The notes under the pieces are model-generated. The model was not told the DNA's origin. It searched no databases and saw only the letters and a program-made list of their open reading frames with translations. Positions 41,997-50,112 of a stretch of DNA of 64,000 nt are shown piece by piece (position 1 is the stretch's first letter; every line of letters starts with the position of its first letter). The translations under genes and the position numbers were made by a program. Source of the stretch: Acidobacteriota bacterium (lineage in GTDB: Bacteria; Acidobacteriota; Terriglobia; Terriglobales; Acidobacteriaceae); contig QIAU01000144.1 of assembly GCA_003225055.1 (NCBI GenBank), forward strand, positions 62,001 to 126,000, read 5' to 3'.

Positions 41997-43622
41997 AATG
42001 CTTAGTGCTTCGCCGCGCTGCTTGCGGCTCAACAGCCAATCAAAAATTACGCGCGACACAAATACAGCCGTGAATAAGTTGGCTAGCAGACCAAAGGTCA
42101 GCGTCACGGCAAAGCCTTTCACGGGCCCGGTGCCGAAGATGAACAGGATCGCGGCTGACACAATCGTAGTCACGTGCGTATCCACGATCGTGATCCAGGC
42201 ATGACTGAAGCCCTGTTCGACCGCTGAAGGCGGCGTCTTGCCGTTGCGCAACTCTTCCCGGATGCGCTCGAAGATCAGGACGTTGGAGTCCACGCCCATG
42301 CCGACGGTGAGAATCACACCCGCAATTCCCGGCAGCGTGAGCGTAGCTCCGAAATAACCCATGAACCCAAGCAGGATGATCAGATTCAAAATCAGAGCCA
42401 GGTCGGCATTGACTCCCGCGCCGCGGTAGTAAACCAGCATGAAGATGAGGACGGCCAACATGCCGATGATGGCCGCGCGGACTCCGGCGCGGATCGAGTC
42501 TGCGCCCAACGAAGGACCCACCGTGCGCTCTTCGAGGTACTTGATGCTGGCCGGCAAGGCTCCGGAATTCAGGATCAAGGCAAGGTCCTTTGCCTGCTGG
42601 TCAGTGAAGCGGCCTTCAATGACTCCCTGGTCTCCAATCTGGCTCTTGATCACGGCAACCTCCATGACTTTGTTATCCAGCACCACGGCCAGGTAGTCGC
42701 CGACGTGCGCCCCAGTGAAATCCGAAAAGCGCTTTCCACCCTCTGCGGTCAGGAAGAACTCGACTTCTGGCATGTTGGTCTGCGAATTACGGCTGACCCG
42801 GGCTTCGCGCAGATCGTGTCCCGCGACCGCAGAGACGCGGGAAATGAGGTAGACCACGTCTCCTGAATCGGATGGGTCGGTGCTCCCGATGCTGCGGCCG
42901 TGCAGCAGAACTGTGTTGGGAGGAAGCACACCGCCGTTGGCTTCAAGCGCGGCCTGCTCATTCGCGTAAGGGGCACCGTTGTTCAGCGCCTGCCGGACCT
43001 CCAGCATGGCGGTCGATTGCATGATTTCTTTTACGCGGGCCGGGTCATCCACGCCCGGCAACTGGACCAGAATCTGATATTGCCCGAGGCCGTGTTCCTG
43101 AATGACGGGCTCGCTGATGCCCAGTTTGTCCACGCGATTACGGATGGTTTCGATAGCCTGTGCCACCGCCCGGTTCTTCAAGTCCGCGAGAGCGGTCGGC
43201 TTCATAGCAAGGGTCCAGGTGTTCTGGGCCCCGGATGCGGCGTCGTATTCCGGCAGGCGATCGGTGATCAAGTTGCGAAGGTCCGAACTTACCTCGGGGG
43301 GCACGCCCTTGATAACAATCTGTTCGGGATGATTTACCGGGTCGGGCTTGCTGATCTCCGTGTAATTAATCTTGCGCTTGCTGAGGCTTTCCTTCAGCCG
43401 TTCAATCGCCCGGTCGGTATCTGCGTTCACCGCGTCGTTGACTTGCACTTGAAGGATCAGGTGCGTCCCACCCTTCAGGTCGAGGCCCAGGTGAATGCGC
43501 TCGGTAATGGATTGTACGACTCCCGCTCCCGACCAGCTCTGAGGAATGCCGATGAGCCCGAAGAAAAATACCAGCAGCGTTGCGATGATGAGGATCAGTT
43601 TCCAACCCAGATTCTTGTTCAT
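41994..43622 (-). CDS. secD: Protein translocase subunit SecD
   Basis: A 542-residue membrane protein. First helix WKLILIIATLLVFFFGLIGIP, then HLGLDLKGGTHLILQVQ (the D-LKGG motif), a large periplasmic P1 region with VDKLGISEPVIQEHGLGQYQILVQLPGVDDPARVKEIM, and five helices at the C-terminus (AIIGMLAVLIFMLVYYRGAGVNADLALILNLIILLGFMGYFGATLTLPGIAGVILTVGMGVDSNVLIFERIREELRNGK). It works with SecF and YajC in protein export. Gene order yajC-secD-secF is conserved in many bacteria. Confidence 0.97.
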   Translation of the reverse strand: MNKNLGWKLILIIATLLVFFFGLIGIPQSWSGAGVVQSITERIHLGLDLKGGTHLILQVQVNDAVNADTDRAIERLKESLSKRKINYTEISKPDPVNHPEQIVIKGVPPEVSSDLRNLITDRLPEYDAASGAQNTWTLAMKPTALADLKNRAVAQAIETIRNRVDKLGISEPVIQEHGLGQYQILVQLPGVDDPARVKEIMQSTAMLEVRQALNNGAPYANEQAALEANGGVLPPNTVLLHGRSIGSTDPSDSGDVVYLISRVSAVAGHDLREARVSRNSQTNMPEVEFFLTAEGGKRFSDFTGAHVGDYLAVVLDNKVMEVAVIKSQIGDQGVIEGRFTDQQAKDLALILNSGALPASIKYLEERTVGPSLGADSIRAGVRAAIIGMLAVLIFMLVYYRGAGVNADLALILNLIILLGFMGYFGATLTLPGIAGVILTVGMGVDSNVLIFERIREELRNGKTPPSAVEQGFSHAWITIVDTHVTTIVSAAILFIFGTGPVKGFAVTLTFGLLANLFTAVFVSRVIFDWLLSRKQRGEALSI

Positions 43623-43669
43623 GACTGATTATGATTCCCGTCGCGCCGGCGGCGGGCCGGCTTCACTCC

Positions 43670-44002
43670 TTATTTGGTCGTTTCTTCGGCAGCGGTCGTC
43701 ACCGACACAATGGAAGCCTTCGTGACTTCCAGCTTCAAATTATCCGGAGGCACCCGCAGGGTTATCGCGTCGTCCTTCATGGCGAAAATGGTCCCGCGCA
43801 GGCCGCCGCTTGTTACTACCTTATCGCCGGTCTTCAGGGTGTCGAGCATAGCCTGCCACTTCTTCTGGCGCCGTTGTTGCGGCAGGATAAGCAGAAAGTA
43901 GAAGACGGCGAATATAAGGAGGAGAGGGGCAATGCCGAGCCAACCGAATCCTCCCGAGGACGACTGCCATAGCGCCGCTCCTACCAGCTTTTCTGCCACC
44001 AT
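43670..44002 (-). CDS. yajC: Preprotein translocase accessory subunit YajC
   Basis: A 110-residue protein with one membrane helix (GIAPLLLIFAVFYFLLILPQQRRQKKWQAMLDTLKTGDKVVTSGGLRGTI), the exact YajC signature. The start at 44002 (MVAEKLV) gives the normal length; a longer frame to 44050 exists. It sits between tgt and secD, as in many genomes. Confidence 0.95.
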   Translation of the reverse strand: MVAEKLVGAALWQSSSGGFGWLGIAPLLLIFAVFYFLLILPQQRRQKKWQAMLDTLKTGDKVVTSGGLRGTIFAMKDDAITLRVPPDNLKLEVTKASIVSVTTAAEETTK

Positions 44003-44151
44003 AAGTTTGGGCAAACATGAAAGCTTGCGGAACCCTTCCCCTGCTGCCAACCGGGCCCTTACTAATGGACTCCGAGCCCCTCGATTTGACTGCGGGATTC
44101 TTACTCTTTCAGGCCGGATGTTCCTTCAATTTCAGGCACGTACGGGGATGC

Positions 44152-45432
44152 CTAAGGTTTCGGTGCAGATCGGACACCAGAAAGAAAACTAGCCTTTTCC
44201 CCAAGTGCAATAGAATGACGTACCCTCCCGATAGTGTCAAGGTAGAAGCTCAGGTTGTGGACGGTGTTCAAAACCTGGGCCAACACTTCATTGGACGCGT
44301 AGAGGTGACGCAAATAGGCGCGCCGGTAGCGCGTACAAACCCGGCACGCGCAGTTCGGGTCCAAGGGGCCATCGTCGCCCGCATAGCGGGCCTGCTTGAT
44401 CGAGATCTTGCCCTCGGACGTAAATAGCAGCCCATGCCGGGCCGCCCGTGTGGGCAACACGCAATCCATCATGTCGATGCCGAGATTCGCGTACTCGGCA
44501 ATTTCCTCTGGAGTTCCCACCCCCATCAGATAACGGGGCTGGTCGGAGGGGAGGTGTTCGACGGTGGCTTCCACGATCTCTCGAGTAACAGTTCGTGGTT
44601 CACCGACACTTAGGCCCCCAATGGCATACCCGGGAAAGGCAATCTCGACGGTCCGCTCGGCCGATTCTTTGCGGAGTTTGGCATCCATCCCACCCTGCAC
44701 AATCCCAAAGAGAGCCTGGGTGGCTGGGCAGCCGGGGCCGGCTGCCCCGACATGGGCAGGGGCAGAACCTTCATTTTCCGGTTTCCCGTTTATAGCATGG
44801 TTCTTGCCCGAAACTTGCACCTCGAAACTTGAAACTTTCTTGGCTCCGTACTGGGCACTGGGGGCTGGGGATTGCCGCCCCCACGGCACTTCGTGTCTAT
44901 GTTCTGCAAAATATTTTTTCGACCGCTGCCCCCAGCGCAGAGTCATCTCCATCGACTCGCGCACCCGAGCCGGCTCGGCAGGGTATTCCGTACACTCGTC
45001 AAAGGCCATAATAATATCCGCCCCTAGCCCGATCTGGGCTTCCATCGCGCTTTCCGGACTGAAGAAATGCGAGGAACCGTCGAGATGCGATCGGAAAGTC
45101 ACTCCCTCTTCGGTGACCTTCCTCAGCTGGCTGAGGCTGAACACCTGAAATCCGCCCGAATCCGTGAGAACGGCTCGTGGCCAGGACATGAATTGATGCA
45201 GACCGCCCAGTCTTCTGACCCGCTCCACGCCGGGCCTTAAGTAAAGGTGGTAGGTATTGCCGAGCAAAATCTGTACACCAAGATCCTCGAGCACATCCTG
45301 GGGGACGCCCTTGACCGAGCCCAGTGTACCTACGGGCATGAACACGGGCGTTTCGATTTCCCCATGCGGTGTAAGCAAACGCCCGGCGCGGGCGGCACCC
45401 ATCGTGGATTCGACCCGAAACTGAATGGACAT
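44152..45432 (-). CDS. tgt: tRNA-guanine transglycosylase with an unusual internal insertion
   Basis: A 426-residue enzyme swapping guanine-34 for the queuosine precursor. Visible: GVPQDVLEDLGVQILLGNTYHLYLRPG, LTDSGGFQVFSLSQ with the catalytic Asp, IIMAFDECTEYP, FGIVQGGMD, GGLSVGEP, VLPTRAARHG (second Asp region at DMMDCVLPTR), and the zinc site CACRVC...H. Between SKKYFAEHRHE and QALFGIVQGG about 55 extra residues (roughly 180-236) appear where relatives have around ten. The DNA there is made of intergenic repeat types. The ATG at 45432 fits the family start. First gene of the sec/ton run. Confidence 0.93.
   Translation of the reverse strand: MSIQFRVESTMGAARAGRLLTPHGEIETPVFMPVGTLGSVKGVPQDVLEDLGVQILLGNTYHLYLRPGVERVRRLGGLHQFMSWPRAVLTDSGGFQVFSLSQLRKVTEEGVTFRSHLDGSSHFFSPESAMEAQIGLGADIIMAFDECTEYPAEPARVRESMEMTLRWGQRSKKYFAEHRHEVPWGRQSPAPSAQYGAKKVSSFEVQVSGKNHAINGKPENEGSAPAHVGAAGPGCPATQALFGIVQGGMDAKLRKESAERTVEIAFPGYAIGGLSVGEPRTVTREIVEATVEHLPSDQPRYLMGVGTPEEIAEYANLGIDMMDCVLPTRAARHGLLFTSEGKISIKQARYAGDDGPLDPNCACRVCTRYRRAYLRHLYASNEVLAQVLNTVHNLSFYLDTIGRVRHSIALGEKASFLSGVRSAPKP
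44712..44895. repeat. Composite repeat insertion inside tgt, in frame
   Basis: From low to high coordinate: a perfect 10-bp hairpin GGGCAGCCGG/CCGGCTGCCC (44726-44735 and 44738-44747) with tail CCGACAT, like hairpin 2 of family 1; GAAACTTGAAACTTTC-type words (44824-44839); and tactgggcactgggggctgg (44849-44868). All three are intergenic repeat styles elsewhere in the window or typical of junk. Translated, they give the extra segment in Tgt. Confidence 0.65.
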
Positions 45433-45539
45433 TGTCTGGAATTGTAGCTCGGGGACGTATCCACGGGTCGGCGGGCGAGTACGCACGCAGGATGCCGGCG
45501 CGCTACAAAAACCCTCCCGGTGCGCCTCCCCGGAAACCT

Positions 45540-46010
45540 TCACTCTCGAATCCTGACGATCTCACCGCTAATCCTGCCGGCTTTCATCATCAACTTCCCT
45601 ATCGTAATCGGCAGGCGGAAGCGCTTCGGACCTGCGCTCCCTGGATTGAAGTAGAGCACGCCGTGCCGGGTTTCCTGCTTAGGCATATGCGTATGCCCAG
45701 ATATGACCACGGAAAACCCTGCTGCCTCCGGTTGGAGCTCGAGAGTCTTCAAATCGTGCAGGATATAAATCGACGCGCCTTCAACTTCGAGCACCTCGGT
45801 CTCGGGAAACCGGCGCGCCCAGTGTTCGCGGTCCACGTTGCCGCGCACCGCTGTGACCGGCGCGATCTCGGTCAGCGTTTTCAGGATGCCGGGGTCGCCG
45901 ATGTCCCCGGCATGAATGAGGTGATCCGACCCCTGCAGCGCCTCTAACGCTTCCTGTCGCAGTAATCCATGCGTATCAGAAATGACGCCGATGGTGACTG
46001 CTCTTGACAT
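45540..46010 (-). CDS. YfcE-type metallophosphoesterase
   Basis: A 156-residue phosphodiesterase fold protein with all metal ligand motifs: ISDTHG, HAGDIGD, VRGNVD, and VISGHTHMPKQE. The family hydrolyses small phosphodiesters, often with manganese; the natural substrate is unknown. It is followed by the PEP-mutase-like gene upstream on the same strand with a 22-base gap, so the two may be co-transcribed. Confidence 0.9.
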   Translation of the reverse strand: MSRAVTIGVISDTHGLLRQEALEALQGSDHLIHAGDIGDPGILKTLTEIAPVTAVRGNVDREHWARRFPETEVLEVEGASIYILHDLKTLELQPEAAGFSVVISGHTHMPKQETRHGVLYFNPGSAGPKRFRLPITIGKLMMKAGRISGEIVRIRE

Positions 46011-46032
46011 GAGATGCCGGGCCCGACCACCG

Positions 46033-46905
46033 TCAGCTCGCGCGGTCGGTCATCATGCGATTCACCTCAGCATGGGACGGCGCTCCTTCAAGTGCCACGT
46101 AGGTTCCGGCGGCCTTCAGTTCTTCGGCTATCCTTCGCATCAAGCCAAGCGTCGCCCGCATGGGCGCTGACCCGAGGCTCACTCGCGCCACCCCTAGCTT
46201 CTCCAATTCCAAGATAGAGGGAAAACCGGGGCCGGCCAGAATGTTGACCGGAACCTTCAGTGCCGCGACAGAACGTGCGATGGTGTCGGCATCGCGCAGG
46301 CCGGGAATGAAAATGCAGTCTGCCCCGGCATCTTTGTAGGCCACCGCCCGCCGTACCGCCACGTCATAACGCTTTTCCGGATCGCCCACCTGGTTTAGGT
46401 ACACGTCGGTGCGAGCATTGAGCACGATAGGGATATCCGAATCGGCGGCCTCTTCCCGAATCGCTGCGATTTTTTCCAGCTGCAGCGAGAGGTCGACGAG
46501 AGGGTTGTCGGCGTCCTCCCTTCCATCCTCCAAGTTCAGCCCTACGGCACCTGCCTGGATTACGCCTCGGGCGGTGAACGCCGCATCCTCCGGGCGATCT
46601 CCGTAGCCGGCCTCCACGTCGGCTGTCACCGGCACTTTCACTGCACCCGCGATTCTCGCCACGACCGACAGCATCTCCTGGCGCGAAATTTTCTGCCCAT
46701 CCGGATATCCAAGCGTATACGCCACCCCGGCGCTGGTGGTCGCAAGGGCGGGAAATCCGGCATCCTCAACCATGCGCGCGCTCGAGACGTCCCACACATT
46801 GGGCAAAACCAGAGTTCTCGGTCCACGGTGCAATCTAAGAAACTGGATGGCCTTACTTCTCTGTTGATCGATGTTGCGCCCGAGTTCCTTTGGGGAGGGC
46901 TGCAT
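46033..46905 (-). CDS. Isocitrate lyase / PEP mutase superfamily protein
   Basis: A 290-residue TIM-barrel protein. LVLPNVWDVSSARMVEDAGFPALATTSAGVAYTLGYPDGQ and VPVTADVEAGYGD are characteristic of the carboxyvinyl-carboxyphosphonate phosphorylmutase-like group; GAVGLNLEDGRE and INARTD-type VLNARTDVYL also match. Magnesium-binding aspartates are present in TADVEAGYG. The reaction (lyase on a 2-methylisocitrate-like acid, or C-P bond chemistry) cannot be told. Start at 46905 (MQPSPKELG) is chosen for family fit; the upstream extension is not supported. Confidence 0.85.
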   Translation of the reverse strand: MQPSPKELGRNIDQQRSKAIQFLRLHRGPRTLVLPNVWDVSSARMVEDAGFPALATTSAGVAYTLGYPDGQKISRQEMLSVVARIAGAVKVPVTADVEAGYGDRPEDAAFTARGVIQAGAVGLNLEDGREDADNPLVDLSLQLEKIAAIREEAADSDIPIVLNARTDVYLNQVGDPEKRYDVAVRRAVAYKDAGADCIFIPGLRDADTIARSVAALKVPVNILAGPGFPSILELEKLGVARVSLGSAPMRATLGLMRRIAEELKAAGTYVALEGAPSHAEVNRMMTDRAS

Positions 46906-47013
46906 GATGCAAATCCCAGTGGAAGGATCCGCTTGGATTAGATCGTCCCATGCCCAAATAAGTTTCGGCCAAAGGCGGCCACGGATTGATCGGATTCGAC
47001 CACTCACCCTCCA

Positions 47014-47439
47014 TCAAGTCTGGTCTCGGTACGGGCGACTCGGTACGGGCCGCTTTCTCTTCATCTTCTCCAGAAACTTTCCCGCGCTTACTACGGCGCG
47101 GGTCACCCTTCCTCGCCCAATCTCCCGCACCTCATCACGAGCGGTGACCTGCAAAACGTAAAATCGCCCGCGCAATGATTCCAGTACGGCCTCGGCTTTA
47201 ATCCGCGCTCCCACCCCGCTCGCCGCCCGATGCTCGACGTTAATGGCCGTGCCGACCGTAATCTCATCTCCTTCGCAATACGGCTGGAGCGCGTTGAAAG
47301 CAGCCGTTTCCATCAAGCGGATCATGTCCGGCGTCGAGTAGACGGGCGGCAGCTTGGGGTGGTACGCGGTGAGCGTGTGTTTGAACTCGACGGTCTGCTC
47401 CATCTCGCCACGGGCACCGACAGGAACTGATTTTGCCAT
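47014..47439 (-). CDS. Hotdog-fold thioesterase-like protein
   Basis: A 141-residue hotdog-fold protein. YHPKLPPVYSTPDMIRLMETAAFNALQPYCEGDEITVGTAINVEHRAASGVGARIKAEAVLESLRGRFYVLQVTARDEVREIGRGRVTRAVV matches the fluoroacetyl-CoA thioesterase-like (FlK) group, including the conserved Thr, Glu and His region (MIRLMETAA; VEHRAA). These hydrolyse acyl-CoAs; specificity unknown. Start at 47439 with AGGAGA six bases ahead. Divergent from the peroxiredoxin gene. Confidence 0.8.
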   Translation of the reverse strand: MAKSVPVGARGEMEQTVEFKHTLTAYHPKLPPVYSTPDMIRLMETAAFNALQPYCEGDEITVGTAINVEHRAASGVGARIKAEAVLESLRGRFYVLQVTARDEVREIGRGRVTRAVVSAGKFLEKMKRKRPVPSRPYRDQT

Positions 47440-47536
47440 TTTCGTTCTCCTGAAGCTGTTGCGGAAAATGCCGGAAAAGCGGAAGGGGGAATCTGCCCCC
47501 GCGGCACGGAGACACGGGGTTGGGAACAGAAACACG

Positions 47537-47563
47537 AGGATCCCTCGCTGCGCTCAGAATGAC
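47537..47563. repeat. Dispersed intergenic repeat (cctcgctgcgctcagaatgac type)
   Basis: The word CCTCGCTGCGCTCAGAATGA is a very common intergenic repeat in several bacterial phyla; when read as protein on the other strand it gives the familiar HSERSEGS. It sits 100 bases upstream of the peroxiredoxin start. Confidence 0.5.
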
Positions 47564-47663
47564 CTGATTGTTGTCGGGTACAATCCATCCTTCTTATGAA
47601 TTGCCCGTCTCGCTCGCCGACAACTACACTATATCTATATCGCGGTACACGACAGGAGACTTC

Positions 47664-48152
47664 ATGCCCTTGAAAGTTGGCGACATGGCGCCTGATTTCG
47701 AACTTCCCGCCGTGGAAGGGGAACGCCCGTTGGTAGTTCGTATGCGCGAGTACCGCGGCAAGCAGAACGTCGTACTTGCCTTCCATCCTCTCGACTGGAC
47801 GCCCACCTGAGCGGCGCAGGTGCCAGCGCTCAGCTCCGCCCGGGAGAAGTTCGCTGCGCTCAATGCCCAGGTTCTGGACATCAGTGCTGATTCCACCGTC
47901 AGCCACGTGGCCTGGCAGAAGAAAGAACTCGGCACCGTCAACATCCCAATGTGTTCCGATTTCTTTCCCCACGCCGACGTGACCAAGCAATTTGAGATTC
48001 TGCGGGAAGGCCCGCCCGTGCCGGGAATTTGCGAGCGTGCCGTGTTCATTGTCGACAGGAACGGCAGAATTACGTTCGCAAGAGTCTATCCCCTCGACCA
48101 GGTGCCGAACGTCGATGAACTGTTGAACGAGGTCAAGAAAGCAGAGGCGTAA
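47664..48152 (+). CDS. Peroxiredoxin with in-frame UGA at the peroxidatic position (probable selenoprotein)
   Basis: From ATG 47664 (AGGAG before it) the frame reads MPLKVGDMAPDFELPAVEGE and on to AFHPLDWTPT, then TGA at 47808-47810 (residue 49), then AAQVPALSSAREKFAALNAQ in the same frame to 48152, 162 residues in all. DWTPT-x is exactly the site of the peroxidatic cysteine in AhpC/TSA-type peroxiredoxins, which reduce peroxides. Residues after it (LDISADSTVSHVAWQKKELG, IPMCSDFFPHADVTKQF, ERAVFIVDRNGRITFARVYPLDQVPNVDELL) are well conserved for the family. No sign of decay is visible. Selenocysteine is the most economical reading; a nonsense mutation of TGC to TGA is the alternative. Confidence 0.85.
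47808..47832 (+). promoter_or_regulatory. Hairpin starting at the in-frame UGA (candidate SECIS, weak)
   Basis: TGAGCG (47808-47813) pairs perfectly with CGCTCA (47827-47832); the loop contains GCAGGTGCC. A second possible stem, CAGCG (47824-47828) with CGCTG (47849-47853), lies a little further on. The GU in the loop is only about nine bases from UGA, closer than in the known bacterial SECIS, so this is suggestive only. Confidence 0.35.
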
Positions 48153-48240
48153 AGATTGGACATTGCCCTGCCGCCACAGCGGGACCGTGGAACGGGAGGG
48201 TAAAAGAAGAGCCGGCAGGACCTAGCATAGCGCGACCGAG

Positions 48241-48708
48241 CTAAGCCGTACGCCTGTGCCGCCGTCCTTTAGGCGACTCGATTTGGGTAACCCCACCTTC
48301 TTTTGAATCTTTTGAATGATTCCCTTTGCCGACCTGCTTGGAATGATCTTTTTTGGTGACCCTTGCGGGTTCCACGCGTTTGGTGACCTCTGCGGGTTCC
48401 ACGCGTTTGATGACCTCTGCGGGTTCCACGCGTTTGATGACCTCCGCGGGTTCCACGCGCTCCACAATGACCTCCTCTTCAGTCGGAACTTTTGAATCGA
48501 AGAGTTGTCCCATGTACTTGTCCTTGCACCTGGTTGAGCAAAAATGGACAGCCAGGGGCAGGACGGCACGGTCTCGCTCCCAGTCGGCCAGAATCGTCGC
48601 TTCCCGCCGAACAGCTGTGTAGCCGACGGTCTCTGCCGCGATGCCCAGAATCCAGGCCTCCTGCGGTCCTTTCAGACGCGAACACCAGTCACACGAAAAC
48701 CGGATCAT
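48241..48708 (-). CDS. Zinc-finger-like protein with nine-residue tandem repeats
   Basis: A 155-residue protein of unknown function. Cys6, Cys9, Cys57 and Cys61 (SCDWC and FCSTRC) can bind a metal as a split zinc ribbon. From residue 84 four copies of RVEPAEVIK (the last two with T for I, the fourth with R for E) follow, then a Lys/His-rich tail with GKGNHSKDSKEGG. GGAGG six bases before the ATG at 48708 makes the start certain. The repeats are 27 bases each and nearly identical in DNA, so copy number may vary between strains. I do not recognise a named family. Confidence 0.75.
   Translation of the reverse strand: MIRFSCDWCSRLKGPQEAWILGIAAETVGYTAVRREATILADWERDRAVLPLAVHFCSTRCKDKYMGQLFDSKVPTEEEVIVERVEPAEVIKRVEPAEVIKRVEPAEVTKRVEPARVTKKDHSKQVGKGNHSKDSKEGGVTQIESPKGRRHRRTA
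48352..48459. repeat. 27-bp tandem repeat, four copies, coding
   Basis: Near-identical 27-bp units (ggttccacgcgtttgatgac at the core of each), in frame inside the zinc-finger-like gene. The copies differ at a few positions, showing recent expansion. Confidence 0.85.
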
Positions 48709-48877
48709 GGTTACCTCCCCGACTAGTATCGCCAACCAAACAATTGGTTTCCATCGGGTGAAGGCTGTACCAATGTTCGGCTGGGTTACATTACATCGCA
48801 AGGATTCGTTAGATCGGAAAGAGCGGAACGTTCGCGCGAGGCGTCTTGCTAAGCGAGGGCGATTCTGAACGGCCTTA

Positions 48878-50065
48878 TTAAATGAAGCTTTTCAGCGCGG
48901 CAAGCAGCGCCGCGATGTCTTCCGCCGAATTGTAGAAATGGCAAGAGACTCGGACACCGCCGACATTGGATGTGTAGCGCACCGATACCAGAATCTTGTT
49001 CTTCTCGAGCCGCCGCACGAGCCGAACGTTCTCTTCGGCGGAACCGGCTGAGAAAGTAATGATGCCGGAGCGATTCTCGGGCGCCCGAGGAGTGACGACC
49101 TTTACGGGAAGGGAATCGAGACCAGTGAGCAGTTGGTCGGTAAGGGCGACGATGTGCTCCGCGATCTCATGCTGGCCCAGCTTGTCGATCAAGTTCAAGG
49201 AGGCTGCCAATCCCACAGCCCCCGGATAGTTCGCAGTCCCACCGGTCTCAAAACGGCGAGCGGTATTCACCAATTGATAGTCACCTAGGGGCGTGATGTT
49301 TGGCGTTTGAAAGTATTCCCCCCAACCGCCGGGCGGATCCTGAATGCTCAAATATCCGGCGAGCGGAGGCTGTAGCTGGGAGAAGGCGGCGCGCCTGACA
49401 TAGAGAAATCCGCAGCCAAATGGCGCATTCAGCCATTTGTGACCGCCACAGGCAAGGATGTCGACGGGAATCCGTCGGACGTCCAGCGGCACTGCCCCCA
49501 ACTGTTGAATGGCGTCCACCACCAGCCGGATTCCGTGCTCCCGGCACAACTTGCTCAGTGCCTCCAGATCAGCCCGGTAGCCGTTGTTCCACTGCACGGT
49601 GCTGATGGCAATCACACGTGTGCGCGGTGTGATTCGTGCAGCAAAATCCTCGACTCGAGCCTCGCCGTTCTGATTGGGAACCACCTCGATCTCGATTCCG
49701 TCCTTTTTCCTCTGCACCCACGGCAGCGCGACTTCCAAGAACTCAAGATCCGAAATTAAGACGCGATCGCCACGTTCCAAAGGAATCGAAGCCGCCGCCA
49801 AGGTGAGGCCGTGTGTGGTGCTCTCTACCAACGCAATCTCGTCCGGATGGGCGTTGATCAGGCGGGCAGCCGCGGGGCGCGCTGCGGCGCGCATTTCATC
49901 CATGAAGATGTGGTGATGGGTGGAGGAGTCCAGCGGACAAACCATCGCCAGATCAAGAAACTTCTCGATCGCCTCGACAGCAGGACGTGGCGCAAGCGAC
50001 ACGCAAGCGGCATCCAGAAAGACCTTGTCGAAGAGCCCGGGAAAGTGCTGGCGAGCAGAGAGCAT
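48878..50065 (-). CDS. Class V aminotransferase (cysteine desulfurase-like fold)
   Basis: A 395-residue PLP enzyme of fold type I. VFLDAACVSLAPRPAVEAIEKFLD begins the domain; VESTTHGLTLAAASIPLERGDRVLISDLEF, VDAIQQLGAVPLDVRRIPVDILACGGHKWLNAPFGCGFLYVR (PLP lysine in GGHKW), and RFETGGTANYPGAVGLAASLNLID follow. It lacks the clear cysteine loop of NifS/IscS, so aminotransferase, isomerase or lyase activity is possible (SufS-like or kynureninase-like are alternatives). The start at 50065 fits the family; a longer frame overlaps mnmG. Confidence 0.85.
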   Translation of the reverse strand: MLSARQHFPGLFDKVFLDAACVSLAPRPAVEAIEKFLDLAMVCPLDSSTHHHIFMDEMRAAARPAAARLINAHPDEIALVESTTHGLTLAAASIPLERGDRVLISDLEFLEVALPWVQRKKDGIEIEVVPNQNGEARVEDFAARITPRTRVIAISTVQWNNGYRADLEALSKLCREHGIRLVVDAIQQLGAVPLDVRRIPVDILACGGHKWLNAPFGCGFLYVRRAAFSQLQPPLAGYLSIQDPPGGWGEYFQTPNITPLGDYQLVNTARRFETGGTANYPGAVGLAASLNLIDKLGQHEIAEHIVALTDQLLTGLDSLPVKVVTPRAPENRSGIITFSAGSAEENVRLVRRLEKNKILVSVRYTSNVGGVRVSCHFYNSAEDIAALLAALKSFI

Positions 50066-50112
50066 GGCTGCTGATTTAACCACACTGCTCAGCTCTGTGG
50101 CTTGCGCCAGAG

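Noticed and set aside
47568-47810. Two separate short genes at the peroxiredoxin locus (one ending at the TGA, one starting at 47820)
   Set aside because: Both are in the same frame and join into one complete peroxiredoxin; neither half alone would be functional, and the second has no ribosome site.
48352-48459. Possible CRISPR array
   Set aside because: The repeats are contiguous coding units without spacers.
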